The notes under the pieces: generated by a model
The model's input: only the letters and a program-made list of their open reading frames with translations
Database searches by the model: none
What the model was told of the DNA's origin: nothing
Assembly (NCBI GenBank): GCA_036392795.1
Contig: DASVXH010000055.1
Location: 1 to 20,249 of the forward strand
Direction: 5' to 3'
Length of the DNA: 20,249 bases
DNA from: JARIHD01 sp036392795
GTDB taxonomy: Bacteria; Patescibacteriota; Saccharimonadia; Saccharimonadales; UBA4665
Program-made: the position numbers and the translations under genes
Part shown: positions 8,161 to 15,309 of the stretch, piece by piece
Layout: each line of letters begins with the position of its first letter
Numbering within the stretch: the stretch's first letter is position 1

Positions 8161-8964
8161 TTACAGGGCGAAGTGCTGCACAAAGCCTTCGCTCTTTTTG
8201 AGTGTGTAGCCATGTCTGCTCGCCATACCGGCAATTGTGGCGTGTTGACTCGGCTCTGCCTCGATAATTAGGTGTCGTGGTAGCGAAGGTAGGTCGGTTA
8301 GCTGTTCAAGAAATCGACGATAATGGTCCAGGCCGTCCTTGCCGGAAAAAATTGCTTGACGCGGCTCATGTGTCGCCGCTTTGTTAAGGTCCTGAGTTGT
8401 AGGCACATAAGGTAGATTAGCCAAAATAACATCAAAGTGCTCGTGACAGCCTTCTAACAAATCCTGTTGCCGCAACTGCACAGGAACGCGGTGGAGCCCC
8501 ACATTGGTTGCAGCAACTTTTAGCGCAGCCTTGTCGATGTCGTATAAAAAGATGCGTGCAGTAGGCAGTTCGAGGGCGGCAGTGATGCCGATACAGCCCG
8601 ATCCGGTGCCTACGTCAGCGATCTTTGGTTGTTCTGGTAGATCGATATTTTTTAGAAAACTAATCATCATTTCGGTTTCGGGGCGGGGTACCAAAACATG
8701 TTCATTCACGATAAATTCTCTGCCATAAAAGGCTGCTTTACCCCTGATATATGCAAGTGGGACGTGCTTTTCTCTTCGAGTAATAAATTTGTTCAATAGA
8801 CTGGTTTGTGCGGGCAAGAGTGCTTTTTCTGGATGGGCTAAAATGAGAGCACGAGATGTCTTTAGGACGTCCTCCATTAGTATCAAAACATCGAGCCGTG
8901 CGGTATTAATCCCGGCCACCTCTAAAACCACGCTAGCCTGAGTCAGATATTCGCCGGTAGTCAT
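8161..8964 (-). CDS. prmC: Peptide chain release factor N5-glutamine methyltransferase PrmC (HemK)
   Basis: 267 residues from the ATG at 8964, which lies 4 bases beyond the prfA stop codon; a TTG at 9000 inside prfA would add 12 residues and is less likely. The small N-terminal helical domain (about 1-90) ends in FIVNEHVLVPRPETE. The Rossmann methyltransferase domain has IADVGTGSGCIGI (115-127) for S-adenosylmethionine and an acidic strand end at YDID (141-144). The active-site motif, usually NPPY, reads NLPY (183-186); the Asn, the second Pro and the Tyr are kept. It methylates the Gln of the GGQ motif in release factors. Its substrate RF1 is encoded directly upstream, the classical prfA-prmC pair. 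Confidence 0.92.
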   Translation of the reverse strand: MTTGEYLTQASVVLEVAGINTARLDVLILMEDVLKTSRALILAHPEKALLPAQTSLLNKFITRREKHVPLAYIRGKAAFYGREFIVNEHVLVPRPETEMMISFLKNIDLPEQPKIADVGTGSGCIGITAALELPTARIFLYDIDKAALKVAATNVGLHRVPVQLRQQDLLEGCHEHFDVILANLPYVPTTQDLNKAATHEPRQAIFSGKDGLDHYRRFLEQLTDLPSLPRHLIIEAEPSQHATIAGMASRHGYTLKKSEGFVQHFAL

Positions 8965-8968
8965 AGTA

Positions 8969-10027
8969 CTATACTTCGTCGTTAATAAGCTGTCGCTCAA
9001 AGACCTGTAGCTGTTCTATGAGATCGTCGATCTCGCCGTTTAGTGCGGCTGGAATATTGCTGCGTGAATAGCCAATGCGATGATCGGTTATGCGGTCCTG
9101 CGGGAAATTGTAGGTGCGGATTTTTTCGGAGCGATCGCCAGAGCCAATAAGTTTTTTCCTCGCATCAGACAACTGTTTTTGTTCTTCTTCTATTTTTGCC
9201 GCCAACAAACGGGAGCGCAGCACACCCAGGGCTTTTTCTTTATTTTTGATTTGTGATTTTTCATCCTGGCAGGTGACAACCATGCCTGTAGGCAGGTGGG
9301 TAATGCGTACTGCAGAGTCGGTAGTGTTGACTGATTGGCCGCCGTGACCGCTAGAGCGATACACGTCAATGCGCAAGTCATTGGGATTGATCTCGATGTC
9401 GGTTTCTTCGGCCTCGGGCAGTACGGCAACTGTTACGGTCGAGGTATGGATACGGCCTTGGCTTTCAGTGCTTGGAACCCGTTGTACGCGGTGCACGCCG
9501 GCCTCGAATTTAAGCTGTTTATAAATATCCTCGCCCCGTAGACCAAAAATAATTTCCTTAAAGCCGCCAACTTCAGATGGACTTTCGTCAATTATTTCGA
9601 CCTTGTAATTGTGGCGTTCGGCCCAACGGGTGTACATACGGTACAGCTCTGCACCGAATAGGCTGGCTTCGTCGCCACCGGCGGCAGCCCGAATCTCAAT
9701 AACCACATCACGGTCATCATTAGGGTCTTTTGGAGTGAGGGCATCGTGCAATGCCGTGTCATTGGTGGCAATAGCGGTATCCAGCTGTTCTAGTTCGGCC
9801 TGTGCTAGTGCGACCAGCTCACCATCACCACTGTCTAGAAGGTCTTTGGCTTCCTGCTTTTGACTTGCCAGGCTGCGCCGTTCGTCAAAAAGCCTAATAA
9901 TACGTTCCAGCTCTTGCCTTCGTTTTGCTAGCCTTGGATATTCACGGGTCGAAAAAATGGCCGGATCGGTCAATCGTGCCTCTAGTTCGGTTAGTTCTTG
10001 TCGTAAGTGCTGTTCTTTTTGTTCCAT
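8969..10027 (-). CDS. prfA: Peptide chain release factor 1
   Basis: 352 residues, normal RF1 length. Domain 1 is an N-terminal coiled coil (about 1-100). The codon-recognition tripeptide is PST (185-187, in QRVPSTESQGRIHTS), a variant of the PxT signature of RF1, which reads UAA and UAG. The catalytic GGQ is at 229-231 in SSGHGGQSVN. It releases the finished peptide from the ribosome. First gene of the prfA-prmC pair. Every gene completed in this window ends in TAA or TAG, exactly the RF1 set. The ATG lies about 11 bases after a TATACT -10 box that directly follows the rpmE terminator. Confidence 0.96.
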   Translation of the reverse strand: MEQKEQHLRQELTELEARLTDPAIFSTREYPRLAKRRQELERIIRLFDERRSLASQKQEAKDLLDSGDGELVALAQAELEQLDTAIATNDTALHDALTPKDPNDDRDVVIEIRAAAGGDEASLFGAELYRMYTRWAERHNYKVEIIDESPSEVGGFKEIIFGLRGEDIYKQLKFEAGVHRVQRVPSTESQGRIHTSTVTVAVLPEAEETDIEINPNDLRIDVYRSSGHGGQSVNTTDSAVRITHLPTGMVVTCQDEKSQIKNKEKALGVLRSRLLAAKIEEEQKQLSDARKKLIGSGDRSEKIRTYNFPQDRITDHRIGYSRSNIPAALNGEIDDLIEQLQVFERQLINDEV

Positions 10028-10038
10028 ATGCTGCCTTT

Positions 10039-10044
10039 AGTATA
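10039..10044 (-). promoter_or_regulatory. Probable -10 box of prfA-prmC
   Basis: The minus strand reads TATACT, 11 bases before the prfA ATG. The region 17 bases upstream falls in the rpmE terminator stem and holds no good -35, so the call rests on the -10 alone. Confidence 0.4.
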
Positions 10045-10054
10045 TATCAGGGTA

Positions 10055-10090
10055 TAAAAAACCGTCTGAACCTTTTTGGTGCAGACGGTT
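10055..10090 (-). terminator. Intrinsic terminator after rpmE
   Basis: On the minus strand, AACCGTCTG (10090-10082) pairs with CAGACGGTT (10068-10060). The stem extends past one mismatch by three pairs (ACC/GGT) around a five-base loop, and T residues follow. It separates rpmE from prfA. Confidence 0.85.
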
Positions 10091-10104
10091 CATAGTTGTC
10101 GTAG

Positions 10105-10449
10105 CTACTTGCCGGCTTTTTTGGCTTCAGTTTTTTGGGCTTTAGCAGCCTTACGGGCGGTTGCTTTTTGGGCGGCCTTGGCACGGGCTTCGCGAGCTGC
10201 TTCGGCGGCCTTGGCGCGAGCCTTAAATTTGTCTACGCGGCCTTCGATATCGACGATACGTTCTTCGCCGGTAAAGAAGGGGTGAGAAGCGCTGGAAATG
10301 TGCACTTTAACAAGTGGATATTCTTTGCCGTCTTCCCATTTAATAGTGTCGTCGGTTGCCACGGTAGAACGAGTCAGGAACGTAAAACCATTGTTTAGGT
10401 CCTGGAAAACTACCGGGCGATAGCTAGTAGGGTGAATGTCTTTCTTCAT
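10105..10449 (-). CDS. rpmE: 50S ribosomal protein L31, type B, with basic Ala/Lys tail
   Basis: 114 residues. Residues 1-75 match L31: MKKDIHPTSYRPVVFQD at the start, then VKVHISSASHPFFTGEER. There is no CxxC zinc pair, which marks the zinc-free (type B, C-minus) form. Residues 76-114 are an added tail made almost only of Ala, Lys, Arg, Glu and Gln, probably helical and RNA-binding; L31 is usually about 70-90 residues. L31 sits in the bridge between the ribosomal subunits. It has its own promoter, whose -10 ends 10 bases before the ATG, and its own terminator. Confidence 0.93.
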   Translation of the reverse strand: MKKDIHPTSYRPVVFQDLNNGFTFLTRSTVATDDTIKWEDGKEYPLVKVHISSASHPFFTGEERIVDIEGRVDKFKARAKAAEAAREARAKAAQKATARKAAKAQKTEAKKAGK

Positions 10450-10459
10450 AATCCAAACT

Positions 10460-10488
10460 ATTTTATCTGTTTTTAGATAGAATGTAAA
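10460..10488 (-). promoter_or_regulatory. Promoter of rpmE
   Basis: On the minus strand: TTTACA (10488-10483), a 17-base spacer, and TAAAAT (10465-10460). Transcription would start near 10453, leaving only about 4 bases before the ATG, so a leaderless mRNA is likely. The -35 lies 5 bases beyond the stop codon of the upstream DUF475 gene. Confidence 0.7.
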
Positions 10489-10493
10489 GAGTT

Positions 10494-11537
10494 CTACGGT
10501 TGAACGGGTAATTGTGGGTCCGTCGACGGTTTAATGTGATGTTTGCTCCACCAAATTGCTGCGCCTATAAAGACCAGACCAAGGCCACCGATTAGCCATT
10601 CCGGCGGTTCAATATGATAGAGTTTGAGGAGCATAACGCCGCCCAAAAAACCGATTGCCCAGTGGGCTCCGTGCTCCAAAAAAATGTATTTTTGCAGCGT
10701 ATTCGATCGTACCAAGTGGATGGTCATAGCGCGAACCCAGACCGCACCCGCTCCCAGACCGGCCATAATAATAATGACATCACTTGTAATAGCGAAAGCG
10801 CCAATAACGCCGTCCAGTGAAAAGCTGGCATCCAAAACCTCTAGGTACATAAATGCTGCGAAGGCCGCTAAGCCTGCCTTGTGTTTGATCCCCATATGCT
10901 TTTCTTCGCTACCCATAACAGCGCTCAGTAATTCCAGGCCAATATGCAGTGCCATGGCCGAAATAGAGGCAATAAGTACGGTGGCATGGTGCCGTGGATC
11001 GATCGTGAAGTACACAATAATCGAAGCGATCATCATCAAAAACACGGTGATATTATCAAATCGACCCAACTTTCCTAGGTAGCGCTCCAGAAAACCCAGC
11101 CAATGCGTTTTCTTTTGATAGTCAATGAAATAGCTTAGCGCGATCATCATCAAAAATGTACCGCCAAAGGCATTAATTATAGGTTCTGATTTGTGCAGTT
11201 CCTGCTCGTATTCGTGCGGATGGTTGAGTGCGAGGTTAATTACTTCGTTGAAACCAAGCCCGGCCGTGGTCATTACAATCAGAATTGGCAGAGCAAAGCG
11301 CACCACAAACACGGCGATAAAGATACCGACAGTCATAAATAGTCGCTGCCAAAACGGCGACATCGTTACTAAAATTTTGCTGTTTACGACGGCATTGTCG
11401 GCGCTGAAGGTTGTTTCAAGTAAGGTCAAAACCAGCGTGAGCCACAGTGCGGCTAGTCCCATTTTCCATCCAACAAGTGTCCATATAACAAGAGTGGTCG
11501 ACAAAGCGAACCAATAAATGCGTAGAAGTTTTCCCAT
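10494..11537 (-). CDS. DUF475 / TerC-like integral membrane protein
   Basis: 347 residues from ATG 11537 (MGKLLRIYWFALS). Starts at 11552 and 11576 are in frame but fall within the promoter. About eight to nine membrane segments are predicted. The paired acidic motifs typical of the TerC/DUF475 superfamily are present: LLETTFSADNAVVNSKIL near the N terminus and YLEVLDASFSLDGVIGAFAI in the second half. TerC relatives are linked to metal-ion export and tellurite resistance; the substrate here is unknown. The promoter lies inside the 3' end of the upstream hydrolase gene. The C-terminal tail is short and polar. Confidence 0.82.
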   Translation of the reverse strand: MGKLLRIYWFALSTTLVIWTLVGWKMGLAALWLTLVLTLLETTFSADNAVVNSKILVTMSPFWQRLFMTVGIFIAVFVVRFALPILIVMTTAGLGFNEVINLALNHPHEYEQELHKSEPIINAFGGTFLMMIALSYFIDYQKKTHWLGFLERYLGKLGRFDNITVFLMMIASIIVYFTIDPRHHATVLIASISAMALHIGLELLSAVMGSEEKHMGIKHKAGLAAFAAFMYLEVLDASFSLDGVIGAFAITSDVIIIMAGLGAGAVWVRAMTIHLVRSNTLQKYIFLEHGAHWAIGFLGGVMLLKLYHIEPPEWLIGGLGLVFIGAAIWWSKHHIKPSTDPQLPVQP

Positions 11538-11547
11538 ATCTATCAAA

Positions 11548-11576
11548 AGCATACCGGATTGGTTACGGCCGGGCAA
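11548..11576 (-). promoter_or_regulatory. Promoter of the DUF475 gene
   Basis: On the minus strand: TTGCCC (11576-11571), a 17-base spacer, and TATGCT (11553-11548), preceded by GG as in other promoters here. The -10 ends 10 bases before ATG 11537. It overlaps the end of the hydrolase gene. Confidence 0.5.
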
Positions 11577-12396
11577 GATTGGACTTGCACCAGCGAATGG
11601 TATGCGCGACCTGCAGGTTTCCGGCGCGCGAAGCTGGCGAGGCGTGGATGCCGGGGATTACTTCTAGAATTTTTGACATACCATCAATACCTAGTGACTC
11701 TGCTATGGCTTCTGCTGGGTAAAGCTTGTCATCTTTGGCTGCAAAAACACGCAGATGATCAGATTTTCTGGCGTATAGTTGTTTTAACTCTCTGCGACTA
11801 TCCCAGGTTATGCCCAAATTAAACTGTTCGCCGCCATGGCGTAATTGATCCTGTAAAACACGCCAGGCAGCCTTGATGCCCACAGGCCATACTCCCATAT
11901 CAAAGACTTGATCGGGATGAAAAAGCCCGCTGCGCAATCCTTTTTTAAATTCTTTTCTAGTCATTTTGGTCAAACCAAGCGGTCGGAGCAGTGCGATATT
12001 ACCATTAAATATATGTGGATATTCTACGGCGGCATGCATTAAGGCTCCGGCGGTTTGCGATTCAGCTATGACATGCAAAAGGGAGATCTTGTATTGTTCG
12101 CGAATATATTTCGCAGCTGCGGCAGCCCCGGTAATACCCAGAGCCTTAACGGCTGCGGCGGTTGCGGATACGTGCCAATAGGGCAAAGGACCAACGACGG
12201 CAAAATTTCTAATGCCTTGCGCTTCAAGTAGTTTGACAATATGTGTCAGGCTTCGGCCTTCGTTGCCAAAACCAGCGAAGAAGACTACATCTGGCCGCCC
12301 AGAGGTGACAATGCGCACGGTGACACTGCGCTTTTTAGAAAGAATCGAATCAATGGGTAGTGCAATACTATGACTGCGATTTTTTTCACTTAGCAT
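11563..12396 (-). CDS. Alpha/beta-hydrolase-like protein of unknown substrate
   Basis: 277 residues from ATG 12396 (MLSEKNRSHS). The frame stays open upstream to 12534, but a TGGTATTGT extended -10 lies 6 bases before this ATG and the upstream part runs into the opposite gene, so the short form is preferred. The early strand DVVFFAGFGNEGRSL suits the hydrolase core and oxyanion region. The probable nucleophile elbow is VIAESQTAGA (Ser in E-S-Q-T, a departure from GxSxG). The acid is likely in FAAKDDKLYP and the His in VIPGIHASPA, in the normal Ser-Asp-His order. There is no signal peptide or membrane segment, so it is probably cytoplasmic. I cannot name the substrate. Confidence 0.7.
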   Translation of the reverse strand: MLSEKNRSHSIALPIDSILSKKRSVTVRIVTSGRPDVVFFAGFGNEGRSLTHIVKLLEAQGIRNFAVVGPLPYWHVSATAAAVKALGITGAAAAAKYIREQYKISLLHVIAESQTAGALMHAAVEYPHIFNGNIALLRPLGLTKMTRKEFKKGLRSGLFHPDQVFDMGVWPVGIKAAWRVLQDQLRHGGEQFNLGITWDSRRELKQLYARKSDHLRVFAAKDDKLYPAEAIAESLGIDGMSKILEVIPGIHASPASRAGNLQVAHTIRWCKSNLARP

Positions 12397-12402
12397 ACGC
12401 CC

Positions 12403-12411
12403 ACAATACCA
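12403..12411 (-). promoter_or_regulatory. Extended -10 promoter of the hydrolase gene
   Basis: The minus strand reads TGGTATTGT, ending 6 bases before the ATG. No -35 is visible. The predicted transcript starts at or next to the start codon. Confidence 0.45.
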
Positions 12412-12427
12412 TAAACTTTGGGGTAGG

Positions 12428-12441
12428 CGGCCGACAGGCCG
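12428..12441. repeat. GC palindrome CGGCCGACAGGCCG (copy 1)
   Basis: Arms CGGCC and GGCCG enclose a four-base loop, in the divergent gap between the hydrolase gene and the 12482 gene. The reverse complement of 18997-19010 differs from it at one base of 14, which suggests a dispersed palindromic element. Confidence 0.5.
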
Positions 12442-12458
12442 TGTTGCAAAAATATAAT
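12431..12458 (+). promoter_or_regulatory. Promoter of the 12482 gene
   Basis: CCGACA (12431-12436), a 16-base spacer and a perfect TATAAT (12453-12458). The -35 overlaps the palindrome at 12428-12441. An alternative is TTGCAA (12444-12449), a 17-base spacer and TTAAAT (12467-12472), 9 bases before the ATG. Confidence 0.5.
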
Positions 12459-12481
12459 ACTTATGCTTAAATATTAATATT

Positions 12482-13258
12482 ATGAAAACTGGCGAAGCGC
12501 TCCCAGACTCATTTGAAAAAGAAATTATAGCCACTCACCAAGCAGTAGAGATGCTGCATCTATTTAAGGAAGTATCGGCTGCGCATAGCTCTGTGGATCA
12601 TGCAGAGCCTCTGGCCAGGAAAACCATTGAAGGTGTCGACTACGACGTCTTGGACGAGGGGCATTATGATGATCTGGCGATGATTGACGGCGATGAGTTG
12701 GCGTATGCTATTCCGGAAGCGGCCGCTCACTTTGGTATCTCACTGGGCTCTGGACACATCGTTGAGATTGGTTTTTCGCCCGCCTTTGTTGATCAAAAAG
12801 ATGCCTATCATCCTCCTAAAAGCTTTATTACAATTAGTCATAAACTGCCACAGGGCCGTGATGAGGCAGATCTATTTGAGTTGACGGATGGCGGCTTAGT
12901 TAGTGAGCGCACGCCAAGGGTCAGGCATACATTCAACCCGGATACCGAAGGAAATACGATGTCAGAGGAGGAGTTAAAAGGATTTGAGGCAACGAATGAA
13001 CGGATCGCTGTCCTTCACTTTTTGGGTAAGGATCTTCAGGTGCCAGACGAGCTGAGGGCTGCCTTGGAAGGGCTGGACGCACAAGATGATGAAGGGGTTC
13101 CTGAGACCGAATCCGAGAAGGGGCTTGTCATAACCGATGCAGAAGAGGCAGAGGCTGCGCTTAACCAGATAGGTAAAAGACGTAAAGTTGTTCCAGCAGA
13201 CTTGCGTGCACTAAAAGAAATTGTCGACTTCGCTCATAAAAACCTAAAAAATGAATAA
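12482..13258 (+). CDS. Acidic soluble protein of unknown function
   Basis: 258 residues, rich in Asp and Glu, with no membrane segment or signal peptide. Not recognised. The N-terminal 45 residues look helical. A globular middle part (about 50-160) contains VDYDVLDEGHYDDLAMIDGD, a hydrophobic VEIGFSPAFV strand and SFITISHKLPQG. The C-terminal third (about 160-258) is charged and helical, with a basic patch GKRRKVVPADLRALK. It stands alone between divergent and downstream promoters, with no Shine-Dalgarno before the ATG. Possibly lineage-specific. No function is proposed. Confidence 0.7.
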   Translation: MKTGEALPDSFEKEIIATHQAVEMLHLFKEVSAAHSSVDHAEPLARKTIEGVDYDVLDEGHYDDLAMIDGDELAYAIPEAAAHFGISLGSGHIVEIGFSPAFVDQKDAYHPPKSFITISHKLPQGRDEADLFELTDGGLVSERTPRVRHTFNPDTEGNTMSEEELKGFEATNERIAVLHFLGKDLQVPDELRAALEGLDAQDDEGVPETESEKGLVITDAEEAEAALNQIGKRRKVVPADLRALKEIVDFAHKNLKNE

Positions 13259-13263
13259 CAGGT

Positions 13264-13292
13264 TAGACAGATTTATCATAGTCTGTTATAAT
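13264..13292 (+). promoter_or_regulatory. Strong promoter of rpsB-tsf
   Basis: TAGACA (13264-13269), a 17-base spacer and a perfect TATAAT (13287-13292): the best consensus match in the window apart from the 15244 promoter. Short arms ACAGA and TCTGT (13267-13271, 13282-13286) lie within it. Confidence 0.8.
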
Positions 13293-13298
13293 TTGAAG

Positions 13299-13393
13299 GT
13301 TAACTATTAAGCAGGTTAGGACATAATCCTCCTTTGCATGGTCCGTGTAGGGCGGCAAGGGCGCCTAATCGAAGAGAAAGGACACGAAATAAT
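13299..13393 (+). promoter_or_regulatory. rpsB leader with an anti-Shine-Dalgarno element
   Basis: About 95 untranslated bases separate the predicted start of transcription from the rpsB ATG, much longer than other leaders here. TCCTTT (13330-13335) is the exact complement of the ribosome site AAAGGA (13377-13382). AGGA (13318-13321) can instead pair with TCCT (13327-13330), an overlapping alternative. rpsB-tsf mRNA is autoregulated by S2 through its leader in other bacteria; that it happens here is inference. Confidence 0.45.
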
Positions 13394-14122
13394 ATGGCAG
13401 TAGATGTCGACATTAAGGCTTTGCTCGCAGCCGGTGCACATTTTGGGCACAAAACGAGTCGTTGGCACCCTAACATGGCGCAATTTATCCACTCCAAGCG
13501 TTCGGGCAGTCACATCATTGACCTGACCAAAACCGTGGACGGCCTCAACAAGGCCCTCTCATTTATTACGCAAACAACCGCCGAAGGCAAGCAAGTGCTG
13601 TTTGTTGCCACCAAACGTCAGGCTCAAGATATCGTGAAGGAAGCTGCCGAAGCAACCGGCATGCCCTTTGTGACTGAACGTTGGTTGGGCGGCATGCTTA
13701 CTAACGTTGGTACTATCCAGTCCCGCGTAAAGCACCTGAAAGACCTAGAGTCCAAGATGGCTTCTGGTGAACTGGCCAACAAATACAACAAGCTCGAAGT
13801 TCAGCGTTTCCAAGAAGAAATTACTGAAATGAACCGCATTTACGGTGGTATCAAAAATCTAAACGGCCGCCCTGGTGTTATGTTTGTTGTCGATATCGTT
13901 AATGACATGAACGCTATCCGCGAAGCTCGCAAACTTGGCGTGCCAATTGTCGCTTTGGCCGACACTAATGCCGACCCAAGCCTCGTTGACTACGCAATTC
14001 CTTGCAACGACGACGCTATCAAGAGTATCCAGTTGGTTGTTGACTACATCAAACAAGCAGTCGAAGAAGGCAAGGGCAAGTCTGCCAAGGCTGCTCCAGA
14101 CAAAGACGAAGCAACTAAATAA
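13394..14122 (+). CDS. rpsB: 30S ribosomal protein S2
   Basis: 242 residues, a normal S2 length. The start is ATG 13394 (MAVDVDIKALLAAGAHFGHK), placed after GAGAAAGGA; an in-frame upstream ATG at 13334 adds 20 residues unlike S2 and lies in the leader. S2 signatures are seen: AAGAHFGHKTSRWHPNM, TERWLGGMLTN, and the region VPIVALADTNADPSLVDY followed by IPCNDDAIKSI. The C-terminal 20 residues are Lys- and Ala-rich. S2 joins the small subunit late in assembly, near S1 and the mRNA exit site. Followed by tsf after 33 bases in the classical rpsB-tsf operon. Confidence 0.97.
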   Translation: MAVDVDIKALLAAGAHFGHKTSRWHPNMAQFIHSKRSGSHIIDLTKTVDGLNKALSFITQTTAEGKQVLFVATKRQAQDIVKEAAEATGMPFVTERWLGGMLTNVGTIQSRVKHLKDLESKMASGELANKYNKLEVQRFQEEITEMNRIYGGIKNLNGRPGVMFVVDIVNDMNAIREARKLGVPIVALADTNADPSLVDYAIPCNDDAIKSIQLVVDYIKQAVEEGKGKSAKAAPDKDEATK

Positions 14123-14155
14123 TCTCGTAACTAACCAGGTGGGAAGGAAAAATAC

Positions 14156-14752
14156 ATGGCTGTAGACATTGCAGAAATTAAAAGACTGCGCGAACTAACG
14201 GGCGTCGGCATGACCGATGCCAAAAAAGCTTTGGATGAAGCTGGTGGTGACTTCGACAAGGCCTTGGCTGAAATGCGTAAAAAAGGTATGACCAAAGCCG
14301 AGAAGCGCGGTGAACGCGAAGCTCGCGCTGGAATTATCGGCAGCTACCTGCATGACAATCGCATCGGTGTGCTGATCGAAGTAAACTGTGAAACCGATTT
14401 TGTAGCCCGCAACGAACTGTTTACCGATTTGGTTAAGGACATTGCAATGCACATCGCTGCTACTGCACCGCAGTATGTGAGCTCCGATGATATTCCGGCC
14501 GGTGAACGCGACCGCGTTGCTGCTGAATTCACCGAAAAAGTAAAAGGTGAAGGCAAGCCCGAAAACATTATTCCACAAATCGTGGAAGGCATGCTAAAAA
14601 AGCATTTTGCCGAGCGTTGCCTTTTAGATCAGCCGTTTATCAAGAATCCTGATCAAACCATAGGGGATTACCTAAAAGAAAACATCGCCAAATTGGGCGA
14701 AAACATTGTTGTGCGTCGCTTTAACCGCATGGCAATCGGCGAAGTCGAGTAG
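14156..14752 (+). CDS. tsf: Elongation factor Ts, short form
   Basis: 198 residues against about 280 in Escherichia coli; short EF-Ts of about 200 residues, as in Thermus, keep one core subdomain. The N-terminal UBA-like domain (about 1-55) contains the signature LRELTGVGMTDAKKAL. The core holds the TDFVAR motif that contacts the EF-Tu nucleotide site, within IEVNCETDFVARNELF, and the C-terminal block has LLDQPFIKNPDQTIGDYL. EF-Ts exchanges GDP for GTP on EF-Tu. A good GGAAGGA ribosome site precedes the ATG. A strong terminator follows, so rpsB-tsf ends here. Confidence 0.96.
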   Translation: MAVDIAEIKRLRELTGVGMTDAKKALDEAGGDFDKALAEMRKKGMTKAEKRGEREARAGIIGSYLHDNRIGVLIEVNCETDFVARNELFTDLVKDIAMHIAATAPQYVSSDDIPAGERDRVAAEFTEKVKGEGKPENIIPQIVEGMLKKHFAERCLLDQPFIKNPDQTIGDYLKENIAKLGENIVVRRFNRMAIGEVE

Positions 14753-14772
14753 GACTTGCGCATTATCGAGTT

Positions 14773-14806
14773 AAGACTCCTGGCCTGCAAAGGGTAGGAG
14801 TCTTTT
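14773..14806 (+). terminator. Intrinsic terminator of rpsB-tsf
   Basis: AAGACTCCT (14773-14781) pairs perfectly with AGGAGTCTT (14796-14804) around a 14-base loop, and the stem runs into TTTT. Confidence 0.85.
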
Positions 14807-14810
14807 CAAA

Positions 14811-14839
14811 TTGACGTATAGACATAAACGTGTTAACAT
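14811..14839 (+). promoter_or_regulatory. Promoter of the 14872 gene
   Basis: TTGACG (14811-14816), a 17-base spacer and TAACAT (14834-14839). A perfect TATAAT at 14839-14844 overlaps it and could be the real -10, though it has no -35 at normal distance. An A-rich leader without Shine-Dalgarno follows. Confidence 0.6.
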
Positions 14840-14871
14840 ATAATTAGTATTCAAAAAACCAAAAAAAATTC

Positions 14872-15231
14872 ATGAGCGTAACAGAATTCACTCCCGATCC
14901 ATCAAGTCCTCTTGACCCAGAAAGTCAATGGGAAGATTTTCAGAACCAACGAGCTTTTGAGCACTCCCAAGAACGAGAAGACAGATATATGATTGAACAC
15001 GGTCAAGGTCGTTTGGTGGTAGAAGGTGACCGGCCTTTTCAAGGTGGTGCACTTGATAAGGCCGAATTCACCGGGCAAGACGTGCACGCTGAGGCTGCGC
15101 TCCAAAAACCAGAGGAAGCGTCTGACGCGAACAAGGGCCTTCGTATAGGTAATTTGGCTATCAAAAGTATCATCGCTTACTCACCAATACTGGGTGTAGC
15201 AAAAAGTATACATCGACGTGCCAGCAGATAA
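14872..15231 (+). CDS. Small hypothetical protein, acidic with a basic C terminus
   Basis: 119 residues, not recognised. The first 90 or so residues are polar, acidic and probably disordered (TPDPSSPLDPESQWEDFQ, then many Glu, Gln and Arg). A short hydrophobic stretch near the C terminus, IGNLAIKSIIAYSPILGVAK, is followed by a basic end (HRRASR). This could be an amphipathic membrane-associating helix, but is too short and broken for a sure membrane span. It has its own promoter just after the tsf terminator and no Shine-Dalgarno. It occupies, with the next gene, the place between tsf and frr where pyrH sits in many bacteria. Confidence 0.6.
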   Translation: MSVTEFTPDPSSPLDPESQWEDFQNQRAFEHSQEREDRYMIEHGQGRLVVEGDRPFQGGALDKAEFTGQDVHAEAALQKPEEASDANKGLRIGNLAIKSIIAYSPILGVAKSIHRRASR

Positions 15232-15243
15232 TTAACGTACAAT

Positions 15244-15272
15244 TTGACCAAATAGGCTCATTGTGCTATAGT
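15244..15272 (+). promoter_or_regulatory. Promoter of the 15310 gene
   Basis: TTGACC (15244-15249), a 17-base spacer and TATAGT (15267-15272), with TGC just before the -10 (extended -10). A near-consensus promoter, strong for such a small orphan gene. Confidence 0.75.
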
Positions 15273-15309
15273 TATTCTTAGAAAGAACTAAAATCAAAAA
15301 GGTAATACA

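Noticed and set aside
9114..9863. Plus-strand ORFs opposite prfA, and similar long antisense ORFs opposite DUF475 and rseP
   Set aside because: They mirror the codons of strongly conserved genes, have low-complexity Ser/Arg/Ala composition and no ribosome sites.
11563..12534. 323-residue version of the hydrolase starting at 12534
   Set aside because: The extra 46 residues cover the divergent promoter region and the opposite gene's start, and have no hydrolase-like sequence; ATG 12396 sits directly behind a -10 box.
13334..14122. 262-residue version of S2 starting at 13334
   Set aside because: The added 20 residues do not resemble S2, and ATG 13394 has the ribosome site and the family-typical N terminus.
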